Positions 1 to 4,970 of a stretch of 7,040 nucleotides of DNA are shown here, one piece after another. Origin of the DNA: Anaerolineaceae bacterium (GTDB lineage Bacteria; Chloroflexota; Anaerolineae; Anaerolineales; Villigracilaceae). The stretch lies in contig VFKQ01000181.1 in the NCBI GenBank assembly GCA_009885445.1, forward strand, positions 1-7,040. Reading direction: 5' to 3'. The notes under the pieces were generated by a model. It had not been told where the DNA came from and made no database searches. It was given only the letters and a program-made list of their open reading frames with translations. Each line of letters starts with the position of its first letter. Position 1 is the stretch's first letter. Made by a program: the position numbers and the translations under genes.

Positions 1-16
1 CGCGTAATAAATTTCT

Positions 17-47
17 TGTAGGGGCACGGCGCCGCCGTGCCCCTACA
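17..47. repeat. 31-nt palindrome upstream of ruvC (REP-like copy 1)
   Basis: Two perfect 14-nt arms, TGTAGGGGCACGGC at 17-30 and its reverse complement at 34-47, flank a 3-nt centre GCC. A second copy follows ruvC at 535-564 with the centre GGC, so the two copies are in opposite orientation. There is no T-run on either side, so it is not a standard intrinsic terminator. It ends 7 nt before the ruvC ATG and fills the place where a ribosome binding site would be. It is probably a dispersed REP-like palindrome of the genome; that family assignment is inference. Confidence 0.9.
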
Positions 48-54
48 TTATTTA

Positions 55-534
55 ATGACCCTCGCCCTCGGCATTGACCCCGGACTCGCCACGACAGGCT
101 ACGGCCTCGTCCGCCTCACGCCGCGCGGGGAGTTGGTCGCTGTTAAATTCGGCGTGATTCTCACTCCCAAGGAAGAGTCCGCGCCTGCGCGACTCGAGAT
201 GCTCCACAAACAATTGCGCAAAATTCTAAAGGCGAATCCGCCCGATACTGCGGGCGTCGAAAAATTATTTTTCTCGCGCAACGTGTCCACTGCGATTTCT
301 GTCGGGCAGGCGAGGGGCGTCGTCTTGCTGGCCCTGCAACAGGGCGGTGTGAGCGTGAGCGAGTACACGCCCAACGAGGTGAAACAAGCCGTCGCGGGCT
401 ACGGGTCCGCAGACAAGAGACAAGTCCAGGATATGGTGCGCGCTTTGCTCGGCCTGGACGAAATCCCCAAACCCGACGACGCCGCCGATGCGCTGGCGAT
501 TGCGATTTGTCATTTGAATACGAAAAGATATTAA
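55..534 (+). CDS. ruvC: Crossover junction endodeoxyribonuclease RuvC
   Basis: RuvC is the homodimeric nuclease that resolves Holliday junctions made during recombination and fork repair, acting with the RuvAB branch-migration motor in the cytoplasm. From the ATG at 55 the protein has 159 residues, near the usual 160-175. The RNase H-like fold signatures are intact: LGIDPG near the N-terminus (Asp8), GVEKLFFSRN (Glu69) and DDAADALAIA (Asp142, Asp145), matching the four acidic catalytic residues of E. coli RuvC. A GTG at 37 in the same frame would add six residues, but it lies inside the palindrome and the family starts just before the LGIDPG strand, so ATG 55 is preferred. No Shine-Dalgarno is visible. 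A tandem TAA TAA at 5-10 may end an upstream gene. ruvA and ruvB are not in the window. Confidence 0.96.
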   Translation: MTLALGIDPGLATTGYGLVRLTPRGELVAVKFGVILTPKEESAPARLEMLHKQLRKILKANPPDTAGVEKLFFSRNVSTAISVGQARGVVLLALQQGGVSVSEYTPNEVKQAVAGYGSADKRQVQDMVRALLGLDEIPKPDDAADALAIAICHLNTKRY

Positions 535-564
535 TGTAGGGGCACGGCGGCGCCGTGCCCCTAC
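535..564. repeat. Palindrome downstream of ruvC (REP-like copy 2)
   Basis: Perfect 13-nt arms, GTAGGGGCACGGC at 536-548 and its complement at 552-564, flank a centre GGC. It begins immediately after the ruvC stop codon (532-534). Apart from the inverted centre it repeats the element at 17-47. An RNA hairpin here could protect or terminate the ruvC transcript, but the only T-run that follows is short (TTT at 567-569), so termination is uncertain. Confidence 0.9.
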
Positions 565-577
565 CGTTTCATCTGCG

Positions 578-607
578 TTAAAAAATTTGGGGCCATCTGC
601 TACAATC
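578..607 (+). promoter_or_regulatory. Probable sigma-70-type promoter of comEC, near leaderless
   Basis: An extended -10 is present: TG at 598-599, one base, then TACAAT at 601-606. A weak -35, TTAAAA at 578-583 (4 of 6 consensus bases), lies at the ideal 17-nt spacing. Seven nucleotides past the -10 is about position 613, only two bases before the ATG at 615. The transcript should therefore have almost no leader, and no Shine-Dalgarno is seen. The -10 context TACAATC followed by AACGC resembles those at 3240 and 5709. Confidence 0.6.
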
Positions 608-614
608 AACGCGC

Positions 615-3149
615 ATGTCCTACACCCGCCCCCTGCTCGGAATCACAATTTCATTTCTCGCCGGCATCGCCCTCGCCGGCGTTGTTGACTTGCCCGTTGA
701 TATCTGGCTGACCTTTGCCGCCATCACCCTCGCCATCGGATTGTTGTGGGGCTTCCTGGTGCGCTCGGCAGAATTAACCTCCCTCGCCCGCGACGTCACC
801 TTCGCTACAATCTTCGCAGTCTTTCTATTATTAGGTTGCGCGCGTTATCAATCCGCAAAACCCCACTTCGACGCCTTCGACCTCGCCTGGTACAACGACC
901 GCGATTACGACGTGCTCATCACCGGCTATGTGACCGAACTGCCCGACGAGCGCGACAGTTACGTGAACCTGCGCGTACGCGTCATCGCCCTCGACAACGG
1001 CGGCGGGACCGACCTGCCCATTAATAAGAAGAACAACTTGCTCCTCGCCCGCGTGGACCCCGATGTGACCTATCACTACGGCGACGTGATTCGTCTGCGC
1101 GGAAAATTGCTCACGCCTCCCGAAAACGAAGATTTTTCATACCGCGATTATCTCGCCCGCGAAGGCATTCACTCCACGATGACCAGCGCGGAGATTACCG
1201 TCCTGCCGCAAAAGGCAGGCAATGCTTTTTCGTCTGCGATGTTCGCCCTCAAAGAGCGCGCGCTCAACACCATCTATAAAATTTTTCCGGACCCCGAAGC
1301 ATCACTGCTCGCAGGCATTTTGCTCGGCATGGATAACGGCCTGCCAAGCGATCTGCAACAAGCTTTCAAAGACACCGGCACTTCGCACATCATCGCCATC
1401 TCTGGTTTTAATATCGCCATCATCGCCAGCATTTTTCTATCGCTCTTTGGCCGACTGCTCGGGCAACGTCGCGGCGCATTCGCCGCCGCGCTTGGCATCG
1501 CTTTTTATACATTGCTCGTCGGCGCAGATGCGGCCGTGGTGCGCGCCGCCGTCATGGGCAGTATCGCCCTCTTCGCCCGTCATCTTGGCCGCCAGCAAGA
1601 CGGACTCAACACATTATTTTTTGTCGCCGCATTGATGGCGCTTTTCAATCCGCTCTACCTCAGCGACGTCGGCTTTCAACTTTCCTTCTTCGCCACCCTC
1701 GGCCTGATTCTGTACGCCTCGCCTCTTTCTGAATTTGTAAAACTCCAACTCACGAAATACGCGATCCGCAACGACCTCTACATCAACACCGAACGCACCT
1801 CCAGCATCATCTCCGATTTTTTTCTGCTCACCCTCGCCGCGCAGGTCACCACCCTGCCCATCATGGCTTATCATTTCAATCGCCTCTCCATCGTTTCGTT
1901 TATCGCCAATCCATTTATTCTGCCCGCCCAACCCGCCGTGATGATTCTCGGCGGCCTCGCCGACATCCTCGGCATGATTTTTATTCCGCTCGGCCAACTG
2001 CTCGCCTTCATTACCTGGCCCTTCGTCACTTACACGATTCACCTCGTCGACTTTTTCGCCTCCCTGCCTTTCGCCGCCATCTCAGTCGACTTCCCCCTGT
2101 GGGCCGTCTTCGCCTGGTTTGCCGCGCTTCTCACTCTGACCGTGGGCGGGCCCGGCCTCAAGGATTTTTATATGACCCTTCAAAGTCGCTTCCCCAAAAT
2201 CCCTGCCTGGGCCGCGCTCAGCGCATTGACTTTGCTCGCCATGCTCATCTGGCGCGCCGCTCTCTCGCTCCCCGACGGACGCCTGCACGTCACCTTCCTC
2301 GATGCGGGTTCGAGCGACGCGATTCTGATTCAGACTCCCAGCGGCGGGACAGTGCTCATTAACGGCGGCGAAAGTTTGTCGCAACTTTCGAGTCAACTCG
2401 GCCAGAGACTCTCGCTCTTCGACCGCGAACTCGATTGGTTAATCGTCGCCTCCACGCAGGAGAATCAGGTCGCAGCTTTACCTCGTCTGATGGAGCGTTA
2501 TCCGCCGCGCGAAGTGCTTTGGTCTGGTAACGAGCAAGCCTCCTTCCCGTCGAGGGCGCTCGATAAATGGCTGGCCGATAACAGCGTGCGTGTGACTCGC
2601 GCTGAAGCGGATCAAGTCCTCGACCTCGGTGACGGCGCAACGCTCACAATGCTCACCTCCGGCCCACGCGGCGCTGTCCTGCTGTTGGAATATCAGGGCT
2701 TTCGCATGTTACTGCCCATCGGCGCGGACTTCGACACGCTGGCCGAATTGCAAGCGCGCGACCTCGGCGAAATAAATGTTTTACTGCTCGCCGATTCAGG
2801 CTTCGCGCAACTCAATCCTGTTGACTGGATTAATTCACTCAACCCGCAACTCGTTGTGCTCAGCGTCGGCGCGGGTGATTTCAGAGGCATGCCCGACATC
2901 GAAACAATGGACGCGGTTGCCGAGCGCGCGTTGGTGCGCACCGATTTCAACGGCTGGATTCAGATCATCACCGACGGCACGCAAGTGTGGATCGAAGTGG
3001 AGCGCGGTAACACTGCGCCGACGGCCACGCCCACAGAACCGCCCACCGAAGAACCTGCCGCTACCGAGCCGCCCGCCACCGAAGCGCCATTAGAAACGCA
3101 AGCGCCGTTCGAAACCGCGCCACCTGTTGATTTCACACCACCCCCGTAA
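615..3149 (+). CDS. comEC: ComEC/Rec2-family DNA-uptake channel protein with a ligand-less metallo-beta-lactamase-like domain
   Basis: ComEC proteins form the inner-membrane channel that passes single-stranded DNA into the cytoplasm during natural transformation. This 844-residue protein shows the usual order: N-terminal membrane helices (about 5-75), a soluble DUF4131-like region (about 80-200), the multi-helix Competence domain (about 215-550, with GILLGMDNGLPSDLQQAF at 234-251 followed by HIIAISGFNIAII), then a metallo-beta-lactamase-like domain (about 556-797) starting LHVTFLDAGSSDAILIQTP. The zinc motif HxHxDH is replaced by STQENQ (613-618), and the usual LIDGG reads LINGG. The later motif blocks read LLPIGADFD and LLLADSGF, without the expected Asp and His. 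This domain should not be an active metallo-nuclease. Residues 799-844 are a Pro/Thr/Glu/Ala-rich tail. The frame is open and undamaged, so this is divergence rather than pseudogene decay. No other competence gene is in the window. Confidence 0.93.
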   Translation: MSYTRPLLGITISFLAGIALAGVVDLPVDIWLTFAAITLAIGLLWGFLVRSAELTSLARDVTFATIFAVFLLLGCARYQSAKPHFDAFDLAWYNDRDYDVLITGYVTELPDERDSYVNLRVRVIALDNGGGTDLPINKKNNLLLARVDPDVTYHYGDVIRLRGKLLTPPENEDFSYRDYLAREGIHSTMTSAEITVLPQKAGNAFSSAMFALKERALNTIYKIFPDPEASLLAGILLGMDNGLPSDLQQAFKDTGTSHIIAISGFNIAIIASIFLSLFGRLLGQRRGAFAAALGIAFYTLLVGADAAVVRAAVMGSIALFARHLGRQQDGLNTLFFVAALMALFNPLYLSDVGFQLSFFATLGLILYASPLSEFVKLQLTKYAIRNDLYINTERTSSIISDFFLLTLAAQVTTLPIMAYHFNRLSIVSFIANPFILPAQPAVMILGGLADILGMIFIPLGQLLAFITWPFVTYTIHLVDFFASLPFAAISVDFPLWAVFAWFAALLTLTVGGPGLKDFYMTLQSRFPKIPAWAALSALTLLAMLIWRAALSLPDGRLHVTFLDAGSSDAILIQTPSGGTVLINGGESLSQLSSQLGQRLSLFDRELDWLIVASTQENQVAALPRLMERYPPREVLWSGNEQASFPSRALDKWLADNSVRVTRAEADQVLDLGDGATLTMLTSGPRGAVLLLEYQGFRMLLPIGADFDTLAELQARDLGEINVLLLADSGFAQLNPVDWINSLNPQLVVLSVGAGDFRGMPDIETMDAVAERALVRTDFNGWIQIITDGTQVWIEVERGNTAPTATPTEPPTEEPAATEPPATEAPLETQAPFETAPPVDFTPPP

Positions 3150-3150
3150 T

Positions 3151-3232
3151 GCGACACCATGCTGTCGCCATTATGGAGTCGCACCGCTTGCTGTGCGACA
3201 AGCGGGAGCAAGCTCCCGCACTCCATATTTTT
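3151..3232. repeat. Compound hairpin element after comEC, possible terminator
   Basis: Several inverted repeats are packed together. The first pairs GCGACA 3151-3156 with 3163-3168. An outer stem pairs TATGGAGT 3172-3179 with ACTCCATA 3220-3227. Inside it lie two hairpins: GTCGCAC 3178-3184 with GTGCGAC 3193-3199 (sharing two bases with the outer stem), and GCGGGAGC 3202-3209 with GCTCCCGC 3212-3219 around AA. Together they can form a three-way junction in RNA or a cruciform in DNA. Five Ts (3228-3232) directly follow the outer stem, so it may terminate the comEC transcript. Confidence 0.75.
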
Positions 3233-3235
3233 CAC

Positions 3236-3251
3236 GCGCTATAATCAGCGC
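3236..3251 (+). promoter_or_regulatory. Probable promoter (-10 TATAAT) of the STAS gene
   Basis: A perfect TATAAT lies at 3240-3245 and is framed by the inverted arms GCGCT (3236-3240) and AGCGC (3247-3251). The predicted transcript start is near 3252, giving a leader of about 22 nt that contains GAGG (3265-3268), five bases before the ATG at 3274. I see no good -35 at 16-18 nt spacing; that region is occupied by the preceding hairpin element. Confidence 0.5.
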
Positions 3252-3273
3252 ACACTATTTCAACGAGGCCCCC

Positions 3274-3672
3274 ATGAACAACACCCTGACCATCACCTCC
3301 ACCCAACGCGCCGAACCTGTCACACTGACCATCTTGCATCTCGCTGGCCGAGTCGACTCAGCCAACGAGTCGCAATTGCGCGAGCAGGCCGAGCAAGCCC
3401 ACGCAGACGGCGCGCGCCGCCTGCTGCTCGACCTCGGCGAAGTCAATTACATCTCCAGCGCCGGACTGCGCGCCATTCACATCATTTTCAAACTCTTCAC
3501 CCCCGCCGCCGAAGTGCAAGCCTGGCACCCGGGCGGCGACGTATACAAGACTCCCTACTTCAAAATTTACTGCCCCTCACCGCAGGTCTACGGCGTGCTC
3601 AACCTGGCCGGCTTTTTACACAACATTCCTTTCTACACTGATTTGCAAGAAGCACTCGATTCGTTCAAATAG
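3274..3672 (+). CDS. STAS-domain protein, anti-sigma factor antagonist-like
   Basis: The 132-residue protein is essentially one STAS domain, the fold of SpoIIAA and RsbV. Those proteins bind anti-sigma kinases and are switched off when the kinase phosphorylates a serine. Visible hallmarks are LAGRVDSANESQLREQ (24-39), the strand LLLDLGEVNYI and the following loop SSAGLRAI (61-68), where the phospho-acceptor serine normally sits. An extra segment of about 20 residues (about 82-101, containing KTPYFKIYCP) lies before the final helix, longer than in SpoIIAA; I believe similar forms occur in Chloroflexota. The reading frame is open from 3127, overlapping comEC, but ATG 3274 has a GAGG site and the first STAS strand follows it. 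No partner kinase or phosphatase gene is nearby, so its target is unknown. It is probably monocistronic, between a promoter and a terminator. Confidence 0.85.
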   Translation: MNNTLTITSTQRAEPVTLTILHLAGRVDSANESQLREQAEQAHADGARRLLLDLGEVNYISSAGLRAIHIIFKLFTPAAEVQAWHPGGDVYKTPYFKIYCPSPQVYGVLNLAGFLHNIPFYTDLQEALDSFK

Positions 3673-3683
3673 GATGCACGAGC

Positions 3684-3721
3684 AAAGTGACAGTCATTTC
3701 TGAAGTGTCTGTCACTTTTTT
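3684..3721 (+). terminator. Intrinsic terminator after the STAS gene
   Basis: A perfect 10-bp stem pairs AAAGTGACAG (3684-3693) with CTGTCACTTT (3709-3718) and runs into a T-tract at 3716-3721. After one mismatch the stem continues inward by four further pairs, one of them a G-T wobble, leaving a 7-nt loop (3698-3704). It starts 11 nt after the STAS stop codon. The A-rich left arm mirrors the T-tract, so it could also work on the minus strand. Confidence 0.85.
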
Positions 3722-3827
3722 CCACAGAGGGATATTTGACCGCTCATTCAGCAAACCCTAAGCCAACTGTCATTCGCGGTTAAGGAAGATATACGCGCGC
3801 GGCTCCATCCAACAAACAAGCCGATTT

Positions 3828-3841
3828 TGTTATTGATAACA
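3828..3841. promoter_or_regulatory. Short inverted repeat upstream of msrP, candidate operator
   Basis: TGTTAT at 3828-3833 and ATAACA at 3836-3841 are perfect inverted 6-mers around TG, 27 nt before the msrP ATG and 14 nt before its Shine-Dalgarno. The position fits an operator or leader hairpin. The 195 bp between the STAS stop and msrP otherwise holds only the terminator and no clear promoter hexamers. No regulator can be named. Confidence 0.3.
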
Positions 3842-3854
3842 GAAAAAATCCTTC

Positions 3855-3860
3855 AAGGAG
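3855..3860 (+). promoter_or_regulatory. Strong Shine-Dalgarno fixing the msrP start
   Basis: AAGGAG lies 7 nt before the ATG at 3868. It is the best ribosome binding site in the window and contrasts with msrQ, comEC and the DsbA-like gene, which have none. Confidence 0.85.
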
Positions 3861-3867
3861 CTTCGCC

Positions 3868-4815
3868 ATGCGCACTCGCTTCAAATCTGATATTCCATCA
3901 TCCGAAATAACATCCAAAGAATTATTTCTCTCACGGCGTGACTTCATCAAGACCGCTGGCTTCATGGGCATGGGCGCATTACTGGCCGCCTGCGCCCCCA
4001 GCGGCGGTGGCGGGACGATACCAGCGAACGAGGTCCCCGGCGAGGCAGGCGCGGGCCCGCTGGACGTGCTCAACTCGTTTGAAGACATCACCAACTACAA
4101 CAACTACTACGAATTCAGCACCGACAAGACCGCAGTGAATGCACTCTCCAAAGATTTCGTCGCCCGCCCGTGGACGGTGGAGGTCGGCGGTTTGGTCAAC
4201 AAGCCAAAGACCTACGATGTGGACGAGCTAATTAAGAAGTTCCAGCCCGAGGAGCGCATCTATCGTATGCGCTGTGTCGAGGCGTGGAGCATGGTCATCC
4301 CGTGGAATGGTTTCTCGCTGTCCAAATTGTTGAATGAAGTGGAACCGACATCCAAAGCGAAGTATGTGAGTTTTGAATCGTTGTATGACACGCAACGCTA
4401 CCCCGGGCAAAAGAGTCCCTTTTACCCGTGGCCTTATCATGAGGGACTGCGCCTCGACGAGGCCATGAACGACCTGGCCATTCTCGCCACCGGCGTATAT
4501 GGCGAACCACTGCCCAACCCAAACGGCGCGCCGATTCGACTGGTCACACCGTGGAAGTACGGCATCAAGTCGATCAAGGGCGTCATCAAGATAGAATTGG
4601 TTGAGGAACAACCCGCGACGCTTTGGAACTCTATTGGGCCGAACGAGTATGGCTTTTATTGCAACGTCAACCCGAACGTGTCGCACCCGCGTTGGACACA
4701 GTCCAGCGAACGGCGCATCGGCGAACTGGCCCGTCGTCCCACGTTGATGTTTAATGGCTACGAGGAGCAGGTGGCGCATTTGTATGCGGGTATGGATTTG
4801 AAGAAGAATTATTAG
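3868..4815 (+). CDS. msrP: Protein-methionine-sulfoxide reductase catalytic subunit MsrP (YedY), Tat lipoprotein form
   Basis: MsrP is a molybdopterin enzyme of the sulfite-oxidase fold that reduces methionine sulfoxide in proteins outside the cytoplasm, using electrons from MsrQ. The 315 residues align by eye along most of E. coli MsrP (334): YNNYYEF (78-83), RIYRMRCVEAWSMV (130-143) with Cys136 as the expected Mo ligand, GLRLDEAM (193-200), PWKYGIKSIK (228-237) and NPNVSHPRW (268-276). The N-terminus has a twin-arginine motif SRRDFIK (22-28), a hydrophobic stretch and then LAAC (39-42), a lipobox absent from the E. coli protein. After Tat export it is therefore probably lipidated on Cys42 and held on the outer face of the membrane. 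A Gly/Pro-rich linker (about 43-65) follows. msrQ lies downstream in the same direction across a 155-bp repeat-rich spacer. Confidence 0.96.
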   Translation: MRTRFKSDIPSSEITSKELFLSRRDFIKTAGFMGMGALLAACAPSGGGGTIPANEVPGEAGAGPLDVLNSFEDITNYNNYYEFSTDKTAVNALSKDFVARPWTVEVGGLVNKPKTYDVDELIKKFQPEERIYRMRCVEAWSMVIPWNGFSLSKLLNEVEPTSKAKYVSFESLYDTQRYPGQKSPFYPWPYHEGLRLDEAMNDLAILATGVYGEPLPNPNGAPIRLVTPWKYGIKSIKGVIKIELVEEQPATLWNSIGPNEYGFYCNVNPNVSHPRWTQSSERRIGELARRPTLMFNGYEEQVAHLYAGMDLKKNY

Positions 4816-4834
4816 GGCGCGGGCGCGAGGGTAA

Positions 4835-4874
4835 ACAGGTAGACACGGAAACACGGAAACAGGTAGACTCGTGA
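4835..4874. repeat. 8-bp-periodic tandem tract 1 in the msrP-msrQ spacer
   Basis: Successive 8-mers read ACAGGTAG, ACACGGAA, ACACGGAA, ACAGGTAG and a diverged ACTCGTGA. The 12-mer AAACAGGTAGAC occurs at 4833-4844 and again at 4857-4868. The tract starts about 20 nt after the msrP stop and has no coding role. Together with the second tract it takes up most of the spacer. Confidence 0.8.
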
Positions 4875-4902
4875 ACGCGTGTTGCGTAGTATATATCACG
4901 CA

Positions 4903-4970
4903 CTATCCAACTATCCAACCACCTAACTACCTAACCACCTAACTACCTAACTATCAAACCACCCAACTAA
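4903..4970. repeat. 8-bp tandem repeat tract 2, running up to the msrQ ATG
   Basis: Eight consecutive octamers plus a half unit (CTAA) match the pattern CYAYCYAA with a few exceptions: CTATCCAA twice, then CCACCTAA and CTACCTAA alternating twice, then CTATCAAA and CCACCCAA. The last base is immediately before the msrQ start codon. The + strand contains no G between 4901 and 4972, so no Shine-Dalgarno can exist there. The minus strand reads as TTAGGTAG-like units. Confidence 0.9.

Noticed and set aside
1..16. End of an upstream gene at the tandem TAA TAA (5-10)
   Set aside because: Only a few bases precede the stops, so no protein can be identified and the call would be a guess.
37..54. GTG start for ruvC
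   Set aside because: It lies inside the palindrome arm and adds residues not expected before the first strand LALGIDPG.
1614..2042. Minus-strand open frame of 142 codons within comEC
   Set aside because: It is composed of charged low-complexity sequence, as expected opposite hydrophobic codons, with no domain and no start signal.
3127..3273. N-terminal extension of the STAS gene back into comEC
   Set aside because: It would translate through the hairpin element and promoter region. ATG 3274 has a GAGG site and the STAS fold begins right after it.
3736..3764. TTGACC at 3736-3741 as a -35 for msrP
   Set aside because: No acceptable -10 follows at 16-18 nt (the sequence reads TAAGCC), so I do not call a promoter.
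4228..4899. Minus-strand open frame of 223 codons overlapping msrP
   Set aside because: It is antisense to a clearly conserved enzyme, has no recognisable domain, and its N-terminal part is simply translation of the spacer repeats.
4835..4970. CRISPR-like array
   Set aside because: The periodicity is 8 bp with no spacers. These are short tandem repeats, not 24-37 nt direct repeats with unique spacers.
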